Position numbers and translations under genes: made by a program
In this document: positions 18,434-28,159 of the stretch, one piece after another
Numbering within the stretch: the stretch's first letter is position 1
Layout: the number at the start of each line of letters is the position of its first letter
Notes under the pieces: model-generated
Databases searched by the model: none
What the model was told of the DNA's origin: nothing
Seen by the model: the letters and a program-made list of their open reading frames with translations, nothing else
Assembly (NCBI GenBank): GCA_963849635.1
Contig: CAWKIA010000028.1
Location: 141,952-205,951, forward strand
Length of the DNA: 64,000 nt
DNA from: CAVRUD01 sp963849635
GTDB lineage: Bacteria > Chloroflexota > Chloroflexia > Thermomicrobiales > UBA6265
Reading direction: 5' to 3'

Positions 18434-19363
18434 TTAGGCGGATTCTCCCATGGTGATGCGGCGGGCTTCGTCGGGGTCCGCCAACGGCCGCCCGGCCTTC
18501 GCTGCGGCGCCGGTTGCCCAGTTAACGAGGTCGACGTTGGAGTCCACCCGCGTCCCATCAGGCAGGCAGACGGCGTCCTCGAAACCGACCCGGAGATGGG
18601 CGCCGTCGGCCAGCGCTCGCCGGAGTACCGCGTATCCGGCGACGCCAACCCCGTGCGCCGTGAAAGCAGAATCAGGAAAGTGTTGCCGGACCCGGCTGGC
18701 GAGGACCTCATAGTCCTCGACCGTAGACGGAGCCACCTGATGGCCGGATCCATATCCCGGGCTGTCAAGCTCGACCAGAAACCAGGGAGTCTCGGGCACG
18801 ACGCCGGCCAGGCGCAGCGCCACGGCATTGCTGATGAATCCCAGGTCCATCACGCCGAGTTCCGGCGTCACGTTGAACCGGTCGCAGGCGTTCAGAATCG
18901 CGATCAGATCGTTGTAGTCGTTGGGAAAGTGGTCAGTCATGCGGGCCGGTGGCGACGGGGCAAAGGGCGCCGGCGGACGCCAGGAGACGACGTGACCGAG
19001 GTTGACCGAGATCAGATCTGGCGCAGTCCGGCGGCTGCGGCAGAGGACATCGAGCAGGGAGACAACCGCGTTGCCCGGCACCCCGGCCGGCCGGATTGAC
19101 GTGATGCTGATCAGCGGCGGCGCCTCGCTCGATCGGATCCTGGCGATGGCGTCGGCATACCATGCCGGCGAGGCGCTCCAGTCGTCGCCGCTCCGGGCAT
19201 GAATGTGCACAATGCTGGCGCCGGCGTCCGCGGCTTCGTGGGCGGCGGCGGCGACCTCCGCCGGCGTACAAGGGATGCCAGGATGTTCACGCCGCGACCG
19301 GCCGCCATTGAGCGCCGCTTCAACAATGACCGGGGCTGTCTTGGACTGCTCATGCGTGGCCAT
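18434..19363 (-). CDS. BKACE-family (3-keto-5-aminohexanoate cleavage enzyme-like) protein
   Basis: 309 residues from the ATG at 19363, preferred over 19369 because GGGG lies at a usable distance. TIM-barrel of the BKACE (DUF849) family, which condenses a beta-keto acid with acetyl-CoA and splits it using a metal ion. The metal ligands are visible: histidines in SIVHIHARSGDD and the glutamate in LRVGFEDAVCLPDGT. The N-terminal PVIVEAALNGGRSR block is also typical. The substrate is set by pocket residues that cannot be inferred. Divergent from rsgA. Confidence 0.9.
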   Translation of the reverse strand: MATHEQSKTAPVIVEAALNGGRSRREHPGIPCTPAEVAAAAHEAADAGASIVHIHARSGDDWSASPAWYADAIARIRSSEAPPLISITSIRPAGVPGNAVVSLLDVLCRSRRTAPDLISVNLGHVVSWRPPAPFAPSPPARMTDHFPNDYNDLIAILNACDRFNVTPELGVMDLGFISNAVALRLAGVVPETPWFLVELDSPGYGSGHQVAPSTVEDYEVLASRVRQHFPDSAFTAHGVGVAGYAVLRRALADGAHLRVGFEDAVCLPDGTRVDSNVDLVNWATGAAAKAGRPLADPDEARRITMGESA

Positions 19364-19574
19364 CGACATCCCCGGTGTATAGACTCGACGGAGCGAGACG
19401 GTGGACACGGTCGATCGGGATCGAGTGCAGGTAAAGGAGCAGGATGCGGCGACAGGCAGGATGCAACGCGGCGAACCCTTCGGGCAATGAATCGGCCGGA
19501 CTGGCGGAACATGGAGTGTGCCATGTCTGTCCGGATTGTGCCGGATGTGGGCCGTTGCCAGCGGGTAGTTCTCG

Positions 19575-20636
19575 ATGAGCCCAGAGCGGCGGCCACAGCG
19601 ACCCAAGCGCGGGGATGCCCGCGCGGCAGACCATGTCCAGTATCCCCGGGCAGACAGCGACCTGGGCGGCCAGGCTCGCGTCCGCGATCGAGATCCATCC
19701 TGGTTGCCAGGAGTAGTCGTTCGCGCCTACGGCAAATTCTTCGATGTCAGCCTGCGCGACGAACCACGTGTCCTCCTGTGTACCACCCCGGGCAAATTGC
19801 GCCGGGAGCGACGGCGCACCGATCTGGTCGCCGTCGGCGACCGCGTCTGGGCCACTGATGTCGGTGAAGGTGAAGGCCAGATCGAGGAGATCATGCCTCG
19901 CGACCGCGTCCTGGCCCGGTTAGCGCGCAACACCAGCGATGTCGAGCAGGTCATCCTCGCCAACCCGGACCAGGTGCTCTTCGTCTTCTCGGTGCGGGAG
20001 CCGGAACCACACCGCCGTATGCTGGACCGCTTTCTGATCATGGCTGAGAGCCAAGATCTCCCCGCGATCATCGGCATCAACAAGATCGACCTGGACATCC
20101 CGGGCCAGGACGGCGCTCCCAGCATGGCCGAACAGTTCGTCGAGGACTATCGTCAGATCTACCCGGTGATTTTCCTGAGCGCGAAGCAAGCTAATGGCCT
20201 GGACGAACTCCGAAACGCGCTCATCGGCAAAATCACAGTCGTGGCGGGTCCTTCTGGCGTGGGCAAGTCCAGCCTGCTCAATGCCCTCGATCCAGAGGGC
20301 CGTCGAGTCGTCGCCGAAATCTCCGCCGCCACCGGCAAAGGGCGCCACACCACGACCGCGACCCAGCTCTACCGGATCGCCGACGATCCGCCCACCTTCG
20401 TCGCTGACACCCCTGGTATCCGCTCGATCATGTTCCACGGCGTGCCGCCGGAAGAGTTGCCCCGCTGCTTCCCCGAATTCCGGCCATATCTGGGCGAGTG
20501 CTACTACCCGGACTGCACCCACGTCCACGAGCCGGATTGCGCCGTGCGCGAGGCGGTCGAAGCCGGAACGATTCCCACCCATCGCTACGAGAGCTACGTC
20601 AGTCTCCGGCGGGGTGAAGTCGAAACGATCGATTAG
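19575..20636 (+). CDS. rsgA: ribosome small subunit-dependent GTPase RsgA
   Basis: 353 residues. After a basic, poorly conserved 45-residue leader comes an OB fold, then a circularly permuted GTPase with motifs in the order G4 (GINKIDLD), G5 (FLSAKQ), G1 (GPSGVGKSSLLNAL), G2 (GRHTTT) and G3 (DTPGI), diagnostic for RsgA/YjeQ. The C-terminal zinc finger has the Cys/His set CYYPDCTHVHEPDC. RsgA checks the decoding centre of the maturing 30S subunit. The gene reads without interruption. Confidence 0.96.
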   Translation: MSPERRPQRPKRGDARAADHVQYPRADSDLGGQARVRDRDPSWLPGVVVRAYGKFFDVSLRDEPRVLLCTTPGKLRRERRRTDLVAVGDRVWATDVGEGEGQIEEIMPRDRVLARLARNTSDVEQVILANPDQVLFVFSVREPEPHRRMLDRFLIMAESQDLPAIIGINKIDLDIPGQDGAPSMAEQFVEDYRQIYPVIFLSAKQANGLDELRNALIGKITVVAGPSGVGKSSLLNALDPEGRRVVAEISAATGKGRHTTTATQLYRIADDPPTFVADTPGIRSIMFHGVPPEELPRCFPEFRPYLGECYYPDCTHVHEPDCAVREAVEAGTIPTHRYESYVSLRRGEVETID

Positions 20637-20715
20637 TCTTCCCAGTCGCCTGCGTGGCTCATTGCCGCGGTGCGCACACTAACTACTTCGGTGGCCGCGG
20701 CAACTCGATAGTGAC

Positions 20716-22540
20716 TCACGCATCCGAGAGTTTGAACAGCCCAAGCAGATCCTCGTTTGTCAGGTCGGCTCCCTCAGTTGGGTCGATGCTGACATCCTCG
20801 ACAAGTTCGTCGAACAGGCGCTGCTTGGCGCGGAGGATATGCGTAATTCGCTCCTCAATGGTACGTTCGCTCGTGTAGGTGTAGACGTTGACCGCCCGGG
20901 CCTGGCCCATCCGGTGGCTGCGCGCTTCGGCCTGGCGCTCGACAGCCGGATTCCACCAGCGATCGAAATGGAAGACGTACGACGCGGCTTGCAGGTTGAG
21001 CCCCTGACCGCCCGCGCCAAGCGATAGGATCAAAACCGGCGTGGCCGGGTCCTCACGGAATTGCGCCAGGACGCGCTCGCGTTCGCTTTGGCCCATGTCG
21101 CCCGTGTAGATCAACGCGGCAGGGCCAATGCGGGCAGCGATCGCACGCGCACCGTAGGCCGCGTTGGTGAACTGGGTGAAAACAAGAGCCTTGTGTCCCT
21201 CGGCCGCGAGGGTGGCGATCCGCTCGCGCAGATCGGTCAACTTGCTCGACTCGCCGCTGCTTGGGCACACGTTGCAGATGTGCCGCAACCGCAGAACGAG
21301 GTTGAAGACGTGCTCGATTGTGACCTGCTGCCCTAGATCACGCAGTTCGACGATGCCGTCTCGCTCGGCCCGGTCGTACGTCTCGCGCTGCCGGGGCGAG
21401 AGCGGGAGCACGATTTCGCTGACCATCTTTTTTGGAAGATCGTCCAACACGTCCGCTTTGCGCCGCCGCAGTTGATACCGCCCCAGATGCCCACGCAGCC
21501 CGGCGTGAGCAATGAAATGGTGGAGATCTCTACCGGAGGTCGGGTCGACGAAGTCGAGGATGGAGACCAGATCGTCCGGGCTGTTCTCAAGCGGTGTACC
21601 GGTCAGGGCCCAGCGGCGGACAGTGCGCAATCGCTTGCAGACGCGGCTCACCTCGGAACCGGCGTTCTTGATCTTCTGAGCCTCATCGATCACGACAAGG
21701 TCCCACGTCCGATTGGCGGGTGAATTGGGATGGGTCGAACTGATCTGACCGCAGCGTCTCGTAGCTGGTCAGATAGACATGAGCAGGAGCTCGCCATTGC
21801 CAGGCCCGGTTTGACACGTCGCCATGGACCGTGGAAACACGCAGTTCGCCCGCCCACCGCCGCAATTCCGTCCGCCACTGGCCGAGCAGCCCTGCTGGCG
21901 TCACCACCAATGCCGATTCGATCTTGCCTCGTATGGCCAGGATCCGCAGAGCCGCGACCGCCTGGATCCCTTTTCCCAGCCCCATATCGTCCGCGAGCAG
22001 CAAGGCATCACGCGAGATCAGTTCCCGAACGCCGTCGATCTGATAGGGACGCAGGGCTTGCGGCCAACCCAACGGACCCTGCCGGGCCAACAGCAGGTCG
22101 ATCGGGGGTTCCAGCACGGCGGAGAGCCGCCGCGACAGGGGGATATCGCCGTCGTCCTGCCAAGGCTGTGGCCGCGGTCCAGGTCCGCCACTCGGCTCAG
22201 AGAGTTCAGTTTCATTCCACGGCGGTGGGAGCGAAGGTGGCCCGAGTCTTCCCAGCAACGAGACACTTCCGCGGAGCGATTCCTCCTCGACCAGCCCGAC
22301 CTCGGTAAGGCGGTGCGGCGAGTCCGCTCTTGGCGCCGGCTCCGCGATAACGATAGCCCGATCGGGAGCCTGGAGCGCTGCCATGCGCGTTCTCGCTGGT
22401 GCGACGGTCGTGCGTGGGAGCAATAGCCGGTTCGGTGGCGGTACCGCCAACTGAGCCGGTCGTGCCGGGAGTCCGAGGCGGCGCCCAGTTCCCAGCGACT
22501 CCGCCTCATTGATCTTGAACCAGGACTCACCGCCGCTCAC
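20716..22540 (-). CDS. SNF2-family DEAD/DEAH helicase, frameshifted
   Basis: About 608 residues in two frames. 22540 to 21683 carries ALRPYQIDGVRELI (Q-like motif), motif I as ADDMGLGKGIQAV, and VVTPAGLLGQW (Ia). 21730 to 20716 carries WDLVVIDEAQKIKN (motif II, DEAQ), LTGTPLENS (III), then the second RecA lobe with LVFTQFT, LSLGAGGQGLN (V) and WWNPAVERQAEARSHRMGQ (VI). One base change between about 21700 and 21735 joins them. The usual GKT of motif I reads GKG here. SNF2 proteins translocate on duplex DNA. It is the last gene of the defence-like cluster, overlapping the upstream partner by 4 bp. Confidence 0.85.
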
Positions 22541-23180
22541 GAACGCCCCGACGAAGGATCAGGTTCGCCGTAGACCTCGTGAAGGCCGATTCCAGCGCGC
22601 TCGAACGGTTCGTGCAAAAGGCCGCGCTCCTGGAGCTCCTGGAAGAGCCGCCGCTCAGGCGTACCCGCTACTGGCGGTTCTGGGAACCAAAGAACATCGA
22701 TGTGTTCGTCTTCGCTGGTTGCGCCGTCCGGCAAGGACTCGTGCGTCTCCAGGGTGGAGAACCCGGTTGTCTCCCCGGCGGTCGCGATCCGGCCCACCGG
22801 TACCGAGGCGCGGAGGTCCTGGGTAAAGAGCTCGCTCGGCGCCTGCGCGGCGAGGCAGAGGACGAGGCGTGGCGCTCGCGAGCACGTCGCCAGTAAGGAC
22901 GCGGTCAACTTCTTCAGCGCCGATCGACGGAGGTCACCGGGCCGCCAGAGGAAGCCGCTCGGCGTGCTGACTCGGTTGTACGTGAATTCAACCGGCTCGC
23001 CGCGGGCATTGATTTGGAAGAGCGCTCCCCGGTAGCCCGGCCGTTCCGCATCCGCCTCCAGACGAAGGTAGGCCGCAACCCCGAGGTCCTCGATCTCATC
23101 CTGGTCGCGGAAGGGGATCGGCATCAGGTGGACCCGTAGGCGAAGCGCGGTCGGAAATCGGGTAGGGCGGGCGAAGCCAT
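22537..23180 (-). CDS. helicase-linked protein of unknown family
   Basis: About 210 residues, not recognised. The clean frame runs from an ATG at 23124; a more likely start is the ATG at 23180 (DFRPRFA), joined by a one-base shift near 23130 so that the frame continues ALRLRVHLMPIPFRDQDE. It is soluble, with a mixed alpha/beta central block (DLGVAAYLRLEADAERPGY) and an Asp/Glu-rich middle. Its stop overlaps the helicase start by 4 bp, so the two proteins are probably made together and may interact. Confidence 0.55.
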
Positions 23181-23236
23181 TCTGTCGGCCATTGTACGCA
23201 GGAGTAGAATTTCGCGCGAAACCAACGAGGTACCAT

Positions 23237-23498
23237 TTGAACAGTCGGTTGACCTCCGCTCAGCTTGGGACGGGTGCTACCAAGCCACGCAAGGTGTGGG
23301 AGTTGAGGTCGGACCTACAGAAGGAAGGGTTTGGCCCTCCTGCCCAAGCGTGGAAAGGGTTGCCACACCTTCTACAAGGATGGGGTAAGCGGAGCGACAG
23401 TCAACCTCTCAGGCCGAGACGGTGACGACGCCCAGGATTACCAGGAGCTAGCGGTAGCGGAGGCAGTCCGCAAGGCGCGGGAGGCATGGCAGCCATGA
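23237..23498 (+). pseudogene. HicA-like toxin, frame-disrupted
   Basis: A TTG start with GAGG upstream gives LNSRLTSAQLG, then frames change twice (near 23270 and 23335). The last part reads PKRGKGCHTFYKDGVSGATV in the third frame and ends AREAWQP at a TGA that overlaps the HicB-like ATG. HicA is a small double-stranded-RNA-binding-fold mRNA interferase; the catalytic histidine would be the one in GKGCHTFY, in the position of the family's G-S-H. The two shifts may be consensus errors or real decay. Confidence 0.5.
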
Positions 23499-23761
23499 AT
23501 GCGGCGGTCATCGAGGGCACGCTAGCCGAAGAGTTGACCGAGGAGGAGTTAGCAGAGGCGCGCCGCTACTCTCTCCTGATCCAGTGGTCGCCGGTGGATG
23601 GGCTCTGGATTGCGACCGCCCAGGAGTTGGGCGCTATCACGACCCACGGCGCCAGTCCGGTCGAGGCGGCCGAAATGGGCGCCGAGATGGTTGCCACTGC
23701 GCTCGCCGGGATGCGTGCGGCCGGTGATCGGATTCCCGCACCAAGCTTGTTCGGGCAGTAG
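23495..23761 (+). CDS. HicB-like antitoxin
   Basis: 88 residues from the ATG at 23495, which overlaps the HicA-like stop (ATGA). It carries the HicB partial RNase H-like fold: RYSLLIQWSPVDGLWIATAQ followed by ELGAITTHGASPVEAAEMG. No helix-turn-helix or ribbon-helix-helix DNA-binding tail is present, as in short HicB proteins. It would bind and silence the toxin. The pair lies antisense between two sub-clusters of the defence-like locus. Confidence 0.75.
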   Translation: MNAAVIEGTLAEELTEEELAEARRYSLLIQWSPVDGLWIATAQELGAITTHGASPVEAAEMGAEMVATALAGMRAAGDRIPAPSLFGQ

Positions 23762-23828
23762 CTGCGCCACCCATCGCATGCCGCGGGCGGCTTGCAGATG
23801 CATCCGGCATGCCTCTCCGGATGTCTCG

Positions 23829-25131
23829 TCAGGATTCAATACTCTCTGGAAACATGCTCTCACCTCTGCTCTCGGTTCTGTCCGGTGCCGGCTCTCCCTG
23901 GAAATCAGCATCTTCCGCATACGACGGAGCAACCTCGGTCACTTCGATCTCCGGCTCATAGGTCGGGTCGAGGCGGCGTAGGTCCCACTCGTTGATCCAG
24001 GTGCGGACGTACTCGCGCATTCGGGTGCTTGCCAGCCGTTCGCTGGCGGTCGTTGCCGGTGGAGGGGTCCAGCCGTAGGCCTCGCCGTGAAGGGAGCGGA
24101 CGGTATCGCGCGTCTGGTTGATGGTCGCGGCGCTTGGCGGGGAAAGGCGGAGGGCCTTACCGATCTGGCGCATGCCGCGCTCCGCCTGGGCGGCCAGCTG
24201 CCGCTCCGGCTCGCGGGTACTGAGCAAGAGTTTTCCGGGGACCGCCTCTCGGTCGTTCCGCCCGTCGATCACCTCAGCTTCGAAGGCCGACGTGATCGCC
24301 AGGACCGGGATGATCCCCGGGAAACTCTCCTCTTTTACCTGGCCCGTCCACCGCGCGATCTCGGCATACGATCTGCCGCGCTGGATCAAGGTGTAGCGGG
24401 CGACCAGATCGACTTCGTCGAAGAGGAGCACCCATCCGGCGAGGCCAGCCGCTCTCATCAGCCACGGTGCGAACCGGAAGCGCTCGTAGGACAACTGGCG
24501 CACGCCGACCCGTTCGAAGGCGTACGTCACCCGCTGGCCGAGCTCGCGCAGGGCGCGCTTGATCTCGCCGATCTGGATCGGATCCCCCGCCCAGAACGAG
24601 ACGATCCGGTCTCGCAACTCTGGATCCTGGCGGGAGTGCTCGTAGAGAAAGGTCGTCGCCGCGAATCGCTGGTTGAGTCCGGCGGTGGGGCCATGAATCC
24701 AGCGCGAGAACTCGCCGTAGGCGGGGCTATCGAACCGCAACTCGCCGGCGATCTGCGTCAGGGCCGCTCCTACCCGGCCTGGAACCACGGCAGCGCGGAC
24801 GGCCGCCCTGTACACCTTCACGGGATCATAGAGTGGTGTCTCTTTGCTGATGACGACCTTGCTGACGACGAATCCCTGCTCCAAGGCGATCTGCTGGAGA
24901 TATTCGAGCAGGTGTGACTTGCCGGTGCCGAAATTTCCGGCGACCAGAAACCCGGCCGCCTCCCGATCGCTCTGGACCGTGCTCCCGGGCATCACTGAGT
25001 TGGGCGCGGAATGCCTCTTCAATCTCGGGATGGGCGCTGCCGAGTGCGATCACCGCATCGCGGTTTGGCACTCCGGCCCGCAGAGCCTCGATCGCTCGCC
25101 TTGCCTGGATCCGGGTCCCACCGTCAGCCAT
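23829..25131 (-). CDS. BREX-type ATP-binding protein (DUF2791), frameshifted
   Basis: About 434 residues in two frames. 25131 to about 24985 gives IQARRAIEALRAGVPNRDAV, the usual start of the family; from about 25010 the other frame gives FLVAGNFGTGKSHLLEYLQQ (Walker A), VISKETPLYDPVKVYRA, and GWVLLFDEVDLVARYTL (Walker B). This matches the BREX system ATP-binding domain family (PF10923) that includes BrxC/BrxD parts. One base change near 24990 joins the frames. Its ATG overlaps the stop of the upstream ATPase by 8 bp. It probably acts as a switch ATPase in a defence complex. Confidence 0.8.
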
Positions 25132-26108
25132 CGCCCATCACCAGGTCCCCATCTGTGAGGCGTACCAGAGACGCCATTGGATTGGCGCGGTGACGGTCGC
25201 GCACCTCGTCCCAGATACGCAGCTTGAGCGGGTCGTAGCGATGGAGGCCGCGTTTGGGATCCTCGAGAAAGGCGGGAGGGGAGATCACCGCGATGAGGCA
25301 CCCCTCCATCTCGTCCGTCGCGTCGACGAACTGGCGCAAGACTTCGTACGCGTCGAGGACCGCGGTGGTCGTGTGGTAAAGGGAGGAGCCGTCGCGGTTC
25401 GCCGGCCAGCGGTCGGTGAGGTAGCGGTCGATATCGAGGGTCAACACCAGCCCCTGGCGCCCCGCTAAACGCAGCCAATGAGCGAGCGAGACGAGCATGT
25501 CGCGGGCGTTGTGACGGGCGATGCGCTGAAAGATCAGGGCAGGCTTCAGCGCGGTGATGGTCCGCAGCTCACCTCGCAGCCACTCTTTGATCGCCCTGGC
25601 CTCCGCTGCCTGTTCCTCGGCCCCTTCGAGCTGGGCCTGGCAGAGCCGGAGCATCGCGATCCGAAACTCCTGGGCCATCGCGTAGTCGCGGAGGACCTGG
25701 CTCGTCAACATCAGACGGACGTCCCGCCTCAGCTCGCTTTCGTCGTACTGGTTGAGATCGGCGATGACGCCGTACTCGAGGCGCTCGCCTTCCGGAGGGG
25801 CCAGGAATCCATGCCGCTCGAGCAGCCGGCGCACGACGGACCCGGCCAGGTGGTCCCAGTCGATCTGGCGGGCGACGGCGAAGAAGATCGCATCGACCAT
25901 GTGGATCTTGGTTCGCGGCGGCGTCCAGGAACGCGAACTGGCAGTCCGTGGCCTGGGAGATTCGCTCCAGTTCAGCGCGCAGCTCGGAGGCCATCCCCGT
26001 CGAGGGAACGACGGCGAACTTGACCGCCGCTCCCCCGTGGGCGACGAAATCGCGCAGATAGTCGCCCGCGAGTGTCGCTACCCAGTCATCGAGGCGAATG
26101 ATACACGC
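25124..26108 (-). CDS. second BREX-type ATPase-like protein, frameshifted
   Basis: About 328 residues. The frame opens right after the stop at 26109 (IIRLDDWVATLAGDYLRDF), continues through GGAAVKFAVVPSTGMASE and DCQFAFLDAAANQDPH, then shifts near 25900 to MVDAIFFAVARQIDWDHLAG. Later blocks ALIFQRIARHNARDML, GLVLTLDIDRYL and LDAYEVLRQFVDATDE resemble ATPase-associated parts of the DUF2791 group, but I see no clear Walker A. No standard start codon fits; ATC/ATT or a lost base is possible. It overlaps the next ATPase gene by 8 bp. Confidence 0.65.
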
Positions 26109-26931
26109 CTAGGCTCCGCGGCCCGCGACGAACGAGATTCCGTGATAGGTCTTCTCGGCGCCGTGTTGGGTGACGACCGAGAGCGCGCCTTTCGGCACCC
26201 GCGCACCCGCTCCCGAGTGGAATTCGAGCTGGGCCCCGTCCCTGGTCGTGGTCTCCCCGCTTTGGTCGAGGAGGTAGATGTCGCGGGCGAACTCCTGCTT
26301 GACGTACTCGCGGGATTGACCCGGGAGCATCGTCAGCAGATCGTAGAGTTCGGTCAGCGGCACGATTGCCCCTGGAAGTCGCTCGGCTTTGCGCTCGATC
26401 GCGACGCGGTAGGTCGCGTACAACGAGGCCAGGAAATCGGCCGGGCGAAAGCGGGGCGGGCGCTTCTGCAGATCTCGTAGATGGCGGACGAGCACACTTG
26501 GGCGAAGGCGACGCTCTCGCTTCCGATCGATCAGGACAGCGCGGTCGCCGGGCAAGACCCGGATCAGCGCCGGGTAGCAGTAGAGCCGGTTGTCCAGCTC
26601 CGAGATCCTGACCCCATCCGCCGTCGCCTGCTCGATCAGCTCGCGACTGAACGCCCCGCTTTGCAGGTGGTGCTCTTCGTCGAACCGCCAGCTTTCTCTG
26701 AGGCTCGCTACCTGCTGATCGAGCGTGGAGATACCCATGTCGCGCGGTCTCGACCGCGGAGTGCCAGTCCCGCACCTGGCCCAAGCGGGCGGCGCCCTGG
26801 GCCCGCTTGAGCGCTTTGACTAACCCGGTCGCCGCCTTGAGCGCCGCCTCGGCATCCGCTTCCGCCGCCGCGAACGCGTCCTCGATGCGGCCGTTAGCGG
26901 TTTGGTGGTTCTGGTGGCTTTGATCAGTCAT
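26109..26931 (-). CDS. orphan first gene of the defence-like cluster, frameshifted
   Basis: About 273 residues in two frames joined by a one-base change near 26738. The first part is an Ala/Glu-rich probable helix (AFAAAEADAEAALKAATGLV). The rest (from GISTLDQQVASLRESWRFDE) holds YPALIRVLPGDRAVLIDRKR and a possible winged-helix-like stretch PLTELYDLLTMLPGQSREYV. Not recognised as a known family; no TerB, PglZ or methyltransferase motif is seen. Its TAG is directly followed by the next ATPase frame. Confidence 0.6.
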
Positions 26932-27234
26932 GGATGGATGCGTGTACTCCCCTGTCAGGATTGCGCCGAATGGAGACGTTTACGCTCTCAAAGTATACCC
27001 AAGGTGCGGGATGTCTACGGTTGGCTACTGGCCCATGACGCTTTTTGGACCTCTTGTAGGGTGCAGGGCTTGCCCTGCCCAATTCCGCGTACGCGTGGCC
27101 GGGCAGGGCAAGCCCTGCACCCTACCAGCCGGATATGTCAGCAGTTGACGACTCACAGACTACCGGGGCCTCGACCCAGAGGGCCGCCGTGTCGTCGCCG
27201 AAACGCCGGGCATCCACGTAGCGTGTGCTCCGTG
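26932..27234. other. intergenic region with a large hairpin and an rsgA-like scrap
   Basis: 303 bp between the defence-like cluster and the ABC permeases. It contains the 25-bp inverted repeat at 27056-27125 and a 36-bp stretch (27168-27203) nearly identical to part of rsgA. No gene seen. Confidence 0.6.
27056..27125. repeat. perfect 25-bp inverted repeat, 20-base loop (REP/MITE-like)
   Basis: Arms 27056-27080 and 27101-27125 are exact reverse complements; each contains GCAGGGCTTGCCCTGC, itself a nested palindrome. No T-run follows. The symmetry and size suggest a non-autonomous mobile repeat (REP or MITE) rather than a simple terminator, though it could also terminate the operon entering from the left. 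Confidence 0.7.
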
Positions 27235-28159
27235 CTAGGCGAGCGGGTCAACGACTCTGCGCGCCCAGGCGCCCACCAGGTTCAAAGAGAGGACCGCGAA
27301 AAAGATGGCCAAGCCCGGAAAGGTGACGAGCCACCACGCGGTGGTGATGTAGGGCCGCCCGCCCGCCAGCGACTGCCCCCAGGATGGGGTGTCGAGGGGC
27401 AGACCCAGCCCGAGGAAGCTCAGGGTGGCCTCCGCGAGCATCAGACTCGCCGCCTCCAGGGTCGCCAGGACGATCAAGGTCGGCAGCACATTTGGAAGCA
27501 GATGGCGGGACATGATCCAGGCGCCGCTGGCGCCGCTGGCGCGGGCGGCTTCGACGAAGGGCTGCTCTCGCTCAGTCAGGACCGATGCTCTGGCCACGCG
27601 CGCATAGATCGTCCAGCGGGTGACGGCCAGCACCAGAATGAGGTTCCAGACGCCGGAACCGAGGGCGTACAGCACCACGATCGCGAGCAGGAGGGCCGGG
27701 AAGCTCATCTGCAGGTCGACGGCGCGCATCGCAACGGAGTCGAACGCCCCACGCCGGTACCCGGCGATGGCGCCGACAGCGGTCCCGAGGACACCGGCGA
27801 ACAGCACACCAGCCGCCGCCACGCTAAGCGAGACCCGAGCGCCGTGGATTAGCCGGCTGAGCACGTCGCGGCCGATGAAATCAGTCCCGAGGAGATGCGG
27901 CACCGACGTATCGCTCTCAGCTTCGGTGAGCGGCGGTTGGTTGCGCAGCATCAGACTCTGCCCGTCCGGATCGAACGGCGCGACCACGGGAGCGAAGACG
28001 GCCGACAGCACCAGAACGACCAGGAACAGTGCGGCCGAGAACGCAAGTCTGTCCGCCGCAAGCGATCGCAGCGTCGCGGATAGCCGAACGGCGAGTCGGT
28101 AGCGCCTCGCCGGACCGCTCCAGTCCGCTCTGGGTACGCGCCGCGCTGGCGCGCATCAT
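27235..28159 (-). CDS. ABC transporter permease, DppC-type, frameshifted near its start
   Basis: About 305 residues. The main frame (from 28011) has HLLGTDFIGRDVLSRLIHGA, TM helices and the EAA loop EAARASGASGAWIMSRHLLPN that docks the ATPase. Upstream, the same frame gives RYRLAVRLSATLRSLAADRL with no start; a one-base change near 28090 links it to the ATGATG at 28159, which overlaps the DppB stop. It is one of two inner-membrane channel subunits of a peptide/nickel-type (family 5) importer. No ATP-binding subunit gene is in this window. Confidence 0.82.

Noticed and set aside
20716..26931. Calling the cluster a complete BREX or Shango system
   Set aside because: No PglZ, PglX, BrxL or TerB domain could be recognised, so only similarity of the ATPase/helicase parts is supported.
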